Source of the DNA: an uncultured Christensenella sp.
GTDB lineage: Bacteria; Bacillota; Clostridia; Christensenellales; Borkfalkiaceae
Direction: 5' to 3'
Assembly: GCA_910578195.1 (NCBI GenBank)
Contig: CAJTOY010000001.1
Span: 1-64,000, forward strand
Length of the DNA stretch: 64,000 bases
Shown: in pieces, positions 17,671 to 26,700 of the stretch
Position numbering within the stretch: position 1 is the stretch's first letter
How the letters are laid out: each line of letters starts with the position of its first letter
Position numbers and translations under genes: made by a program
The notes under the pieces: generated by a model
Seen by the model: the letters and a program-made list of their open reading frames with translations, nothing else
Databases searched by the model: none
Told to the model about the DNA's origin: nothing

Positions 17671-18108
17671 ATGCCTACAAAGTTTGAGGAGATTTACGGA
17701 AGGGCGTTGTTTAAGTTCACTGACTATTCATTTCTTAACCCCTGCTGCACAGATATGAAAGAAGCTGTGCTGCAAAAGTATCTCTTGTCATCGATTGTCG
17801 ATTTTCAGCACTCGTGCAAAGAAAATTTGAATGATTACGATTTAGAAAAAGAACGGTTTAACGTCGAGTTAGACAACGAAATCATCGAGATACTTTCGCT
17901 TGGTATTGCGTTCCATTGGTTGAGCGCACAAGCACTGAACAGACAGCACCTCAAGAATATGATACACAACAAAGATTATACATCGTATTCTCCTGCAAAC
18001 CTGCTAAAAGAAATCAGAACGTTACGCGACGAGATAGAAAAAGAATACAGAGGTCGCATCAATACATACTCTTTTAGATACGGCTCGTTTGATACTTTGA
18101 AGGTGTGA
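17671..18108 (+). CDS. Head-tail connector candidate
   Basis: This 145-aa mostly helical protein lies where adaptor proteins of the gp6/gp15 type sit (just after the capsid genes). It has two Cys (CC near residue 26) and a charged C-terminus. AAAGGGG precedes the ATG. The assignment to the connector group rests on size, helical content and order. Confidence 0.5.
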   Translation: MPTKFEEIYGRALFKFTDYSFLNPCCTDMKEAVLQKYLLSSIVDFQHSCKENLNDYDLEKERFNVELDNEIIEILSLGIAFHWLSAQALNRQHLKNMIHNKDYTSYSPANLLKEIRTLRDEIEKEYRGRINTYSFRYGSFDTLKV

Positions 18109-18117
18109 GGTGAAGAA

Positions 18118-18435
18118 ATGGAACAGTTAAGAAATTTTCTATCGAGCTTACGAGGAGATGTGTTTAAGTTGCTTCCGATGAAAGAGTCGGAAATGAGTGG
18201 TCTCGATAACCACATGGGCGACTACATTGAATCGCTTATCATAAATGTAACGGGCGCAATGAAAACATTTCCAATTCTTGCGTCCCAAAAACAATACCTA
18301 TACGTAGTAAACAATCTACAATACATCAATAGCCATTCCGTGGACTTCAAGCAGTGGAGAAAGATTATCTTGAACTCAACACGTAATATCGATAATCTTT
18401 GCGTGCAATACGGAGGGGAGAAGAATGGCAAATGA
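18118..18435 (+). CDS. Head-tail module protein, unknown
   Basis: This 105-aa helical protein (begins MEQLRNFLSSLRGDVFKLLP) has GAGGTG upstream. Its end overlaps the next gene by 11 bases. It is probably a head-closure or tail-terminator part by position; no motif supports a specific name. Confidence 0.5.
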   Translation: MEQLRNFLSSLRGDVFKLLPMKESEMSGLDNHMGDYIESLIINVTGAMKTFPILASQKQYLYVVNNLQYINSHSVDFKQWRKIILNSTRNIDNLCVQYGGEKNGK

Positions 18436-19549
18436 TGAACTTGAATTATATCGCCGCTGGTTGGCTTGCGGCTTAGAACAAGAAAAGTGCCAAGAGCAAA
18501 GCTATGTTCAAGAAAGCTTTGCAGAAACGATACAACAATCTCCCGCATATCAGGAAGATGCGGAAGTAAACGGTGAGCCACAGCCAATAGTTGCAACCAG
18601 AAAAGATACAAATAAATGCGACGTGACAGTCATTCCCGGCGACAGGTTATACATAGGTGACTTAGTAAAAGTCTTCAATGAATATTGGATATGCGTCGAG
18701 ATGTATGTCGATGAGTTTGGTATGTACTATGGCGAGCTTTGGATGTGTAACCATATATTTTGTTACCAAGACTTCGAGCTTAACATTATCCATAAATACG
18801 CTATCCTCGATGATGGTTCGTATTCAAATGGCAACGACAAGGCTATTAAGGTTACAGACAATAGTTTTAATTGTTATGTGTCTTTGGACGATGAGAGCCG
18901 TGCGCTATATATTGATAAACGTCTTGGTATCAGCGTTATATACGACAAGAACGGGAAAGAAGTTCTCGAAGCTGGAAAGATTAAGTGGATAGATATTAAG
19001 AGCCGCAATTTCGGAGAAGGCAGCCACTTAATGGTATTCGGCATTAACGAGGATCCATACAAACCCGATTCCGACAATATCGCAGAACTTATTTGCGACT
19101 ATCAAGAGAAACCTGTCGAGGACGAAGACCCAGAGGAGCCTATTGCACCGCCGGAAGACCCAGTTGTTCCACCCGATGAAAGCGGTGATGGTGACGATAA
19201 CGGCGAAGAGAACGAAGGGGATGGTGACAAGGAAGAACCTTCTGAGCCAGAGCTTATCATTAAAGGCACATTATCAATCGACGGGAAGAAAACAATTAAA
19301 GCTGGTAGTGGGCGCACTTACAGCGTAACCGCAATCGAAGAGGAAAGCAGCAACACTATAGAAGCTCCAGAGGATGTAGAGTGGAGTCTTGAATTTGACG
19401 GTAGCGGAGTATCAATTACTCCAAACGGCGCGACGTGCAAGGTAAGCGTTAAAGAGAGCGATAGTCTCATTGGCTCAATATTTACGCTTAAATGTTCCAG
19501 CCCGTCTGGCGAATACAAAGAGGCAAAGATAAATGTGGAGGTAACTTGA
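18425..19549 (+). CDS. Head-closure-like protein with C-terminal Ig-like domain
   Basis: This 374-aa protein has three parts. The N-terminal body (1-220) includes VIPGDRLYIGDLVKVFNEYW and resembles head-closure or neck proteins. A strongly acidic Pro/Glu/Asp/Gly linker follows (about 222-275). The C-terminal domain (about 278-374) reads as a bacterial Ig-like beta-sandwich (GTLSIDGKKTIKAGSGRTYS). Ig-like domains on virions often bind surface glycans, so exposure on the neck is plausible. CGGAGGGGAG precedes the ATG. A similar acidic linker occurs in the protein at 35361. Confidence 0.55.
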   Translation: MANDELELYRRWLACGLEQEKCQEQSYVQESFAETIQQSPAYQEDAEVNGEPQPIVATRKDTNKCDVTVIPGDRLYIGDLVKVFNEYWICVEMYVDEFGMYYGELWMCNHIFCYQDFELNIIHKYAILDDGSYSNGNDKAIKVTDNSFNCYVSLDDESRALYIDKRLGISVIYDKNGKEVLEAGKIKWIDIKSRNFGEGSHLMVFGINEDPYKPDSDNIAELICDYQEKPVEDEDPEEPIAPPEDPVVPPDESGDGDDNGEENEGDGDKEEPSEPELIIKGTLSIDGKKTIKAGSGRTYSVTAIEEESSNTIEAPEDVEWSLEFDGSGVSITPNGATCKVSVKESDSLIGSIFTLKCSSPSGEYKEAKINVEVT

Positions 19550-19550
19550 T

Positions 19551-20057
19551 ATGGCAAAGACGTATTTAGACCAAATAGTAGAGTACCCAGCGAAAGTTAT
19601 GCTTCGCCTTGCCGAAGATAAGTATTGCACAGGTCTTCTCACTAACAAAGCTTTTAATGAAGTTGGTGAGGACGACATTGATACGGCTGCCGATGAGTTT
19701 ATCAAAGACTATCAATATGTCGATGACACCGTGCAACAAGTTGCTGCCTATATTTGGGTCGAGATGGAAGTTAATCGTGTAGACAATAAGACAATGAAGG
19801 GCATTCGCTTATATGTTTCGGTTGCTTGCCATAAAAACTATATGACTCTTAATCGACAGATGTTCAAGGGGATAAAGGGGAATCGCAGAGATAACCTCGT
19901 TAGGTTTGTCGATAAGGTCTTGAACAATTCTGAGTTTCTCGGACTTGGCGCGCTAAAGCTACACTCCGTAAGAACTGTGACACCGATAAACAGTTTTACG
20001 ATAAGAGAAATAACATACGAAATTCCCGATTTCAACATTGTGGAGATTAAAGAGTGA
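19551..20057 (+). CDS. Tail completion/terminator candidate
   Basis: This 168-aa protein occupies the usual place of the tail terminator, two genes before the tail tube. It contains WVEMEVNRVDNKTMKGIRLY and RDNLVRFVDKVLNN. GGAGGTAAC lies upstream of the ATG. It overlaps the next gene's GTG start by four bases. The name rests on order and size. Confidence 0.5.
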   Translation: MAKTYLDQIVEYPAKVMLRLAEDKYCTGLLTNKAFNEVGEDDIDTAADEFIKDYQYVDDTVQQVAAYIWVEMEVNRVDNKTMKGIRLYVSVACHKNYMTLNRQMFKGIKGNRRDNLVRFVDKVLNNSEFLGLGALKLHSVRTVTPINSFTIREITYEIPDFNIVEIKE

Positions 20058-20833
20058 AGTTTAGCTATGAGGACTTAATCAGTGGCGACTCGATACCCGT
20101 GGAAGGTGTTGGGCATATCAGGTCTCCGCTGTTACACGAATTGAAACCCACACGTGGAATCGGTATGTGGACTTACAATTTGTACTTAAATATTTTGAGT
20201 TGGGGAAAAGAAGACTTAATTAAGTTTATGAAAATGTCCACCGGTAAGCGGCTAAAAGCATTGGACAACGAGGATAAACTTAGCGCTTTTGATGTTGTTA
20301 CATTACTTGAACCTACGCGACAGCTATTGCAAGAAGCAATGGCTTTTTTTATTGACGAGGAATTGGAATGGAATAAAACAAAGCGTTGCTTTATCGCCAA
20401 AACAAAAGACAATCACAACGAAATAGGGTGCATCAACCGAGATAATTTTGATGACGTTAGAGATATGATGCTGCAAGTTAATTATATCAACTTAGAGCGT
20501 TCAGCAAAGCCTACAAAATTTTCATCAAAGAAAGCGCAGTCTCTCTGGGAACAAGCGCAAAAACATCTAAAACAAGAGGCAACAAAGTCAACGCCAGATA
20601 AGCGTATGCAACTCAGCAACATCATCTCAAAACTCAGCTGTGTATCAGTCGGATACACCTTATTGAATATATACGACTTAACCGTATTTCAGCTGTATGA
20701 TCAATTCTTCCAATATGGATATTTGCGAGCTATGGACTTAAGCGAAATGGCTTATAGCAATCACGGCGGAAAAAATTTTGACTTACAAGCTTGGTTAAAA
20801 CCAATAACAAATTTAGAAAAGGAGCAGAAATAG
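20054..20833 (+). CDS. Tail-module protein, unknown
   Basis: This 259-aa, mainly helical protein starts at a GTG overlapping the previous stop (GTGA), with GGAG upstream. It ends with TAG one base before the tail tube ATG. I recognise no family; it may be a neck or tail assembly factor. The TAG shows that amber is used as a normal stop here, since the frame closes again soon after. Confidence 0.5.
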   Translation: MKFSYEDLISGDSIPVEGVGHIRSPLLHELKPTRGIGMWTYNLYLNILSWGKEDLIKFMKMSTGKRLKALDNEDKLSAFDVVTLLEPTRQLLQEAMAFFIDEELEWNKTKRCFIAKTKDNHNEIGCINRDNFDDVRDMMLQVNYINLERSAKPTKFSSKKAQSLWEQAQKHLKQEATKSTPDKRMQLSNIISKLSCVSVGYTLLNIYDLTVFQLYDQFFQYGYLRAMDLSEMAYSNHGGKNFDLQAWLKPITNLEKEQK

Positions 20834-20834
20834 T

Positions 20835-21587
20835 ATGGAAAATACAATTAAGATGGCTAACCGCTACGGTTTGAATTTGAAGCTTACTAACATCAAAGAT
20901 GAAACCGATTCAGCGGTTATTGATTTCGCAAACGAAGTCAGCCTTGAAATCAGCGGCGAAATTACTTGGGCTACTGGTGGTCAGGGACACGTAAAAATGA
21001 TTGGCTTCAAAGACCCGAAAGAGGGAACTTTGAAAATCTCGACACAGGTTACAACTATGCAGGTTATGCAGTTGCTTGCCGGCGGAAAACTTACCGATAA
21101 AGGTAATAAGGTTTCGTTCAAAGATGACGGTAAAATCGCGTTCAAGTATTACAAGATTGAGGGCGACACCGTGTGGAAGGACGAGGAAGGCGTTGTTTAC
21201 AACGAAAAAGTTACGGTCTACAAGGCTCTTGTTAAACCGAACTACAGCGTTACATACAACGGTTCCGGTGACCCTACGAGCATCGACATCGAGTTTGAAC
21301 TTGCAGTAGATAAAGAAGGTAACTTTGTAGATATCGAACGCAGTGAAGCAACAACTGATATCACAGACGCCGTGATTGCTCCCATTGCAGATCAAACCGA
21401 AACGGGCAGCGCCATTGAGCCGGCGTTAACCGTTACGCTTGATGGCAATACACTTACGGCAGGAACCGATTATGCCGTAACCTACAGCGATAATACCAAC
21501 GTAGGAACTGCGACTGCCACCATTGTGGGTATCAATGGTTATTCCGGTACGAAATCCGCAACGTTCAACATCGTAAGCGGTTCTTAA
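20835..21587 (+). CDS. Major tail tube protein with Ig-like domain
   Basis: This 250-aa protein is the probable tail tube subunit. The N-terminal 165 residues are a beta-rich tail-tube-like domain (begins MENTIKMANRYGLNLKLTN; includes STQVTTMQVMQLLAGGKLT). The C-terminal 80 residues form an Ig-like domain with the phrase TYSDNTNVGTATATIVGING, common in bacterial surface repeats. C-terminal Ig extensions on tail tubes are well known (lambda gpV). AAAAGGAG precedes the ATG. Strong codon bias fits an abundant protein. Confidence 0.78.
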   Translation: MENTIKMANRYGLNLKLTNIKDETDSAVIDFANEVSLEISGEITWATGGQGHVKMIGFKDPKEGTLKISTQVTTMQVMQLLAGGKLTDKGNKVSFKDDGKIAFKYYKIEGDTVWKDEEGVVYNEKVTVYKALVKPNYSVTYNGSGDPTSIDIEFELAVDKEGNFVDIERSEATTDITDAVIAPIADQTETGSAIEPALTVTLDGNTLTAGTDYAVTYSDNTNVGTATATIVGINGYSGTKSATFNIVSGS

Positions 21588-21604
21588 ACAACTACCATAG
21601 AGGA

Positions 21605-21629
21605 TAGCCGCGGCATTAAGTCGCGGCTA
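21605..21629 (+). terminator. Hairpin after the tail tube gene
   Basis: TAGCCGCG (21605-21612) pairs with CGCGGCTA (21622-21629), an 8-bp perfect stem. No T-run follows, so it may protect the upstream mRNA or attenuate weakly. Confidence 0.5.
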
Positions 21630-21650
21630 TAACTCTACAATTGCAAGAGA

Positions 21651-22136
21651 ATGGAAGACAGGACAAAATATAACGTAGGTAAAAAAACCTATGATAGGAC
21701 ATATGACGGCGTCGTTTTTGATAGTGCCGTAGAAATGAAGTACTACCGTGACGTCATTTTGCCCGCTGTTGCAAGCGGCGAGATTACACATTACGAAATG
21801 CAAAAGAAATATATTTTGCAACCAGCTTTTACTCGCGATGGCAAAAAAGTACATGCGATTGAATATAAGGCTGATTTTTACACCATAGACAAAGACGGTA
21901 AGGAGACCGTCATCGACATCAAAGGATGTCCAGACAATGTAGCAAAGCTAAAACGCAAGATGTTTTGGTACATCTACCCAGACCTCGACTATGTTTGGTT
22001 GGGGTTCTCAAAAATCGATGGAGGGTGGACTACGTATGAGGCAATTAAAGCAGGCAGAAAACAGCGCAAGAAAGAAAAGGCGCAGAAATTAAAGGAGATT
22101 AAGGAATACAATGAAAAACACAAAAAACGTAAATAA
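21651..22136 (+). CDS. DUF1064-type PD-(D/E)XK nuclease
   Basis: This 161-aa protein matches the DUF1064 phage nuclease pattern, thought to be Holliday-junction resolvase-like: FDSAVEMKYYRDV (acidic start), then YKADFY and VIDIKG, giving the D-x(n)-D/E-x-K core. The C-terminus is very Lys-rich, likely contacting DNA. A replication or recombination nuclease is unexpected between tail genes; it may process DNA during packaging. The start has only a weak AGAGA site. It overlaps the next gene. Confidence 0.7.
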   Translation: MEDRTKYNVGKKTYDRTYDGVVFDSAVEMKYYRDVILPAVASGEITHYEMQKKYILQPAFTRDGKKVHAIEYKADFYTIDKDGKETVIDIKGCPDNVAKLKRKMFWYIYPDLDYVWLGFSKIDGGWTTYEAIKAGRKQRKKEKAQKLKEIKEYNEKHKKRK

Positions 22137-22716
22137 CAAAACAGCACAAATCAAAGCTATCATTGAAAAGAGCGCTCCCAAAGTGACGGAGCTAAAATAT
22201 GGCGAGGGCGACAAGGAACTTACCGTAAAGGTGTACCCTGTATTGCCATTTATGAAGAGAACAGAAATGGTGAGGGAAATCGTGGACGGAGTATTTATGG
22301 ACGAAAAGAATACCGTTAATACTTACGTGCCTGAGTTCTTAACACTACTTCAGAAGTACACAGTCATAAAATACTTCACGGATTTACAGCTTCCCACTAA
22401 GCTGGATGATATGTGGCTGGTTTTGAATTATACATCTATCTATGAGGATGTCATAAAGATAGTCGGTAAATTCGAGGTTAAAGATATATTCGACGCTGCC
22501 AATAAGGCAATCGATACATACAGACAATATCTCGTATCGAAGACGGATATGAACTCTCTCATGGATAAAATCGGCGGTGTGCTCAAAGACTTCGAGGGGA
22601 GGATTCCGCAGGAAGACATTACGGCGATAACTTCAAAGATTAAGGATATGCCACAAGGCGCATCGTTGCAGGATATTATCGGCGGTTTACTCGGCAAAAA
22701 GGATGTTCAAGGTTAA
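22111..22716 (+). CDS. Tail assembly chaperone candidate
   Basis: This 201-aa protein lies upstream of the tape measure gene, where tail assembly chaperones are encoded. It has a charged N-terminus and a helical body. AAAGGAG precedes the ATG. No second overlapping frame with a slippery heptamer was found, so a lambda G/GT-type frameshift is not evident. The call is contextual. Confidence 0.5.
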   Translation: MKNTKNVNNKTAQIKAIIEKSAPKVTELKYGEGDKELTVKVYPVLPFMKRTEMVREIVDGVFMDEKNTVNTYVPEFLTLLQKYTVIKYFTDLQLPTKLDDMWLVLNYTSIYEDVIKIVGKFEVKDIFDAANKAIDTYRQYLVSKTDMNSLMDKIGGVLKDFEGRIPQEDITAITSKIKDMPQGASLQDIIGGLLGKKDVQG

Positions 22717-22766
22717 TATTTAATTTATTAGATATGCCATAAGGGGGTATATCGGAGGAGAGCAGA

Positions 22767-23075
22767 ATGTTGCAAACATTGCAAATTATAAGCCTTGTAG
22801 TAGGCATACCAAGTACTGCTATTGTCCTCTTAACATCAGTGTGTAAACCATTTCGAGCGTGGCTTTTTGGTCGCTATCGTGGACAAGAGACCGACAGATG
22901 TTTGTTGAGGGATAGGATTACCGAGATTTACTACAAGCACTATCAGGAACGTCGGATGCGGCTATATGAATACGAAGATTTGGAAAAGCTTTATATGCAA
23001 TATAAAAAGCTAAAAGGCAACTCTTTCGTAGACAAAATCTGGAATGAAGTCCAGACTTGGACGATTGACGAATAA
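22767..23075 (+). CDS. Small membrane protein before the tape measure
   Basis: This 102-aa protein has an N-terminal membrane segment (about 5-27, IISLVVGIPSTAIVLLTSVC) followed by a basic, Tyr/Arg-rich helical cytoplasmic part (RMRLYEYEDLEKLYMQYKKL). CGGAGGAG precedes the ATG. Similar small membrane proteins can precede tape measure genes; the role is unknown. It is not obviously a holin, since only one membrane segment is visible. Confidence 0.5.
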   Translation: MLQTLQIISLVVGIPSTAIVLLTSVCKPFRAWLFGRYRGQETDRCLLRDRITEIYYKHYQERRMRLYEYEDLEKLYMQYKKLKGNSFVDKIWNEVQTWTIDE

Positions 23076-23096
23076 AACAATGGTTTGATACAGAAT

Positions 23097-23130
23097 GGGC
23101 TGGATGATTTGTCCTCATCCAGCCCTTGTT
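23097..23130 (+). terminator. Long hairpin upstream of the 23154 gene
   Basis: GGGCTGGATGA (23097-23107) pairs perfectly with TCATCCAGCCC (23115-23125), an 11-bp stem with a 7-nt loop, followed by a weak T-rich stretch TTGTT. It is a terminator or mRNA-processing hairpin within the tail operon. Confidence 0.6.
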
Positions 23131-23153
23131 CTGTGTTGCAACGGGAGGACATG

Positions 23154-23693
23154 ATGATTACAGAAAGTTATATCAATAAGCTCATTGAGCAATACGCCAA
23201 GTCCCCCGCGGGCAGGGCAGCAATTAAAAAGAAAACTGGTATCGAGTATGTTGACAAAGACCCGACGGCTGTGCTGACAACATACGGCGAACAGATGAAA
23301 AACATTTTATATAAGCACGTTAACGCTCTTATTAAATCTATCACACCTGACGATATAGTGGTACAAAAACCATATATGGATAAAGATGGTCTCTGGCGGT
23401 TAGAAGTCTCATTTAAGGAAGGCTCGTTGGAAAGAGACTCTCTGTATCTGGACGGGGACGATCCTGTGCTACACAACATCGTCTTGCTGTTTGCCAAAGG
23501 CTATAATGCACGCAACCACGTTTACGGATGGTGGATTACCAAGTGGGGCAATCACGGTGATGTACGAAGCCGCAGAGAACGCGATGGAAGCGACTTCTTA
23601 ATCCAAGCCGTTAACGAATTTAATAACGGCGCTGGTAAAGGCATAGCAAGAGCGGAACTTCTTGGGGATTACAAAGAATGTTCCGAGACATAA
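23154..23693 (+). CDS. Tail-module protein, unknown
   Basis: This 179-aa protein starts at the second of two ATG codons (23151, 23154), because CGGGAGG would be only two bases from the first. It has a polar, charged composition with FAKGYNARNHVYGWWITKWG near the middle. It lies between two hairpins just upstream of the tape measure gene. No family is recognised. Confidence 0.5.
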   Translation: MITESYINKLIEQYAKSPAGRAAIKKKTGIEYVDKDPTAVLTTYGEQMKNILYKHVNALIKSITPDDIVVQKPYMDKDGLWRLEVSFKEGSLERDSLYLDGDDPVLHNIVLLFAKGYNARNHVYGWWITKWGNHGDVRSRRERDGSDFLIQAVNEFNNGAGKGIARAELLGDYKECSET

Positions 23694-23706
23694 CTACGGA
23701 AATAAT

Positions 23707-23726
23707 ACTCGCATACGCGAGTTTTT
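23707..23726 (+). terminator. Hairpin upstream of the tape measure gene
   Basis: ACTCGC (23707-23712), loop ATAC and GCGAGT (23717-23722) are followed by five T residues: a short intrinsic terminator, probably leaky since the tape measure gene must be reached. Confidence 0.6.
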
Positions 23727-23749
23727 AATACTAAAAAAGGAGGAGGAAT

Positions 23750-26700
23750 ATGGCTGATAATATAATTGGCATTAAGTTTGGTGTAGCCGGCGGTAAAGGG
23801 TTTCAGGCTGGTTCATCTGGCGCACTCATCAAAGAACAATTAGAATATATCGCAAGCAGAATCAAGCTTAAGGTTAACGTAAATAAGACCTATTTCAAAA
23901 ACCAATTATCTTCGCTGAAGAAAGAGCTCGATAAGACTCTCGGATCGTTGAACATAAAAATCAGAGCGAATGTCAAGCCTGAAGTTGAGGGAGGCGGTTC
24001 CTCCGGCGGCGAGAATGATGCCAAAAAACAAGGGGTATCCTACGAGCAATTAAGAAGTACTCTTGAGAAATTATATCAAACCAAGGCTAAACTTTTGAAA
24101 CTCTCAGATGAGGAGAAAAAAGGAACGGTCGGCGGCACGCTTCTTACACGCCAAGCCAAAGAACTACAAGCAACATACAAAGAGCAGCTTGCGCAATTAA
24201 AAGAGCTTCTTGGAAAAGACGAGGAGCGCGTTAAGAGCGTTCAATCCCTGGAGCGCGCGCTGAAAAAGGCTTACAAAGCACAGTCTGCTTCGGCATCCGC
24301 TCCCACAATTGCAAACGAGACTGCTCTTGCCAAGTTAGATGTAAAAGCACAATCACTTTATACAGATAACGGTTTTGATAAGATAATTGCGCGAAGTAAA
24401 GAGGCGGCACGATTAGTCGATGAATTCCACGCAAAGGTTCAGGCAGCTCTTAACCAAGAGGGTGGCGTTACTAAGGATGAGGTTACAAAGCTCAATACTG
24501 AATTCTTAAATACACAAGCACGTCTTAAAGAAATTGGCAGAGAGACAAATACTGTTGGTAACAAAATCAAAGAAGCCTTCGGGTCTCGTATTATACAACG
24601 TATCGCACAAACGCTTCTGCTTGTTTTGTTGCGCGCATTAAAGCAAGTTTACGATAACGTGAAAAAGATAAACACAGCAATGACTGAGCTGAATATCGTA
24701 ACAAAAGCTACGTCTCGGCAAATGAATGACGCTGCGAAAAATATATCAAAAGCGGCGAGAGAAATTGGTACGGGTATTGCTGACCTTACACAATCTACAA
24801 CCGTATATGCAAGGCTTGGTTATGACCTCAAAGATGCGCAAACACTTGCGGAAAAAACAACCATTTATGCAAAGGTTGCGGGGGTTAATGTTAACGAAGC
24901 AACAACAAATATTACTGGTATTATTAAAGCTTTTAATATAGGTGCTGAGGGATTAGAGGCGGTGCTTGACCAACTTATATGGATTGGTAATAGTTTCCCA
25001 ATTTCACAAGCAGAAATTGGTGAAGCAATGAACAACGCCGCAAGCGCACTCGCTGCAAACGGAAACAGCTTACAGCAATCTATAGCAATCGTTTCTGCTG
25101 CTAACGCCACTTTACAAGATGTTAGCAAGTCATCGACGGCAGTTAGGACAATTGCTGCACGTATTTCTAAGAGTACTGCGGAACTCGAAGAGCTTGGCGA
25201 AGACGCAGGCAGTATTATGGCAACCGCCGATCTTGCTAAGGAAATGAAGGCATACGGCGTTGAAATCCTAAATAGTAATGGTCAATTAAAATCTACATAT
25301 GCGATATTAAATGACCTGTCTAAGGTGTGGGATAGTTTAGATTCAACTTCGCGCGCAGCGATTGCAGGTATGATGGCGGGTACGAGACAACAAGCTGCCT
25401 TTTATTCAATCATACAAAATTGGGGCGATGCTCAGCGAATCGTGTCCGATTCTGGAGAAGCGGTTGGCTCGCTCATGGAAGCCCAAGAGACGCGTCTCGA
25501 TTCCATAGAGGGCAAATTAGAACAACTCCAAGCAACTTGGGAAAGCTTTTCGCAAAATATTTTGGATAGCGATCTTGTTAAATTTTTCGTAGATTTATTG
25601 AAATGGGTTGGAGAGGTACTCAATGCTATTATGGGCTTTGGCGATGGTGCAATCCCTAAAATGGCGTTGATTGTTGTATCAACTATTGGCGTTATTGCGA
25701 TTATGAAGAAGCTAATACCGCTTATCCAAACAGCGCGTCTACAATTCAAATTACTTGCAATGGAACTTGGTGTTTCAGCCACTGGAATTAAAGGATTCTT
25801 CTTAACCGTTGGCGCTGCAATGAAGAAGTTTATGGCAGAGAACGCGCCTTTGTTAATTATTTCTACAATAATTTCAATGATGACATTATTTGAGGGTAAG
25901 GCTCAGGGTTTTGCTGAGATTATCGTTGGCGCAGTTATGTTTATAGCAGCTGGTATTGCCATTGCTATTAAAGGTATTGATACGGTTGTAAAAGGCTTCA
26001 TGGCGTCCAACCCGCTTGGGTGGATATTGGCGGCTATTACAGCGGTTGTTGCTATAGTTAAAGGCGTCATTGATTTAATTAAATCTTTTAATCCTTCATA
26101 TGAAGATTTGAAAGAGGCGGCTAAGGAATGCAAAGATGCTTGGAAAGAAACTAAGGAAGAACTTGAGGAAGTTAAGAATAAAATCAAAGAGGTTCAAGAA
26201 GCAATTGATGAACTTAATTCTAAAGATAAGCTCTCAATTGTGGATCAACAAGAACTACAAAGACTTAATCAAGAATTAGAGCTCCTAAAACAGCAAGAAG
26301 CCGTTAAAGAGGAAGCTGCAACCGTTGCACAAAGAGACGCAATGAATGCAGCCGAAGACGCATTAGATAAATATAAAAGTAAAAATACAATCAAAGACAA
26401 CAACGGCAATGTAATAAAAAGCTTTGATAGCCGAGTTTATGATGCTCTAAAAGATTATCGCAATAGTTCAGATAGAGACTGGGCACTTAAAACTATTCAA
26501 GAGTATAATGAAGTTCTTGATGGTTTTGAATATGGCTTGAATGAAAAAATGGATAGCTATCTTGCAGACCGTGATAAGTTGCTTGATATGTATACAGCTG
26601 CAACGCAAAGTACACTTGATGCGTGGTCGGCTATAATTTCAAGAACTACCAACCAAGGTGCTGTAGACGCATTAAAATCGTTTGCTGATACTTATAGCGA

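Noticed and set aside
22111..22766. Lambda G/GT-type programmed frameshift before the tape measure
   Set aside because: No slippery heptamer followed by an open overlapping frame was found at the end of the chaperone candidate.
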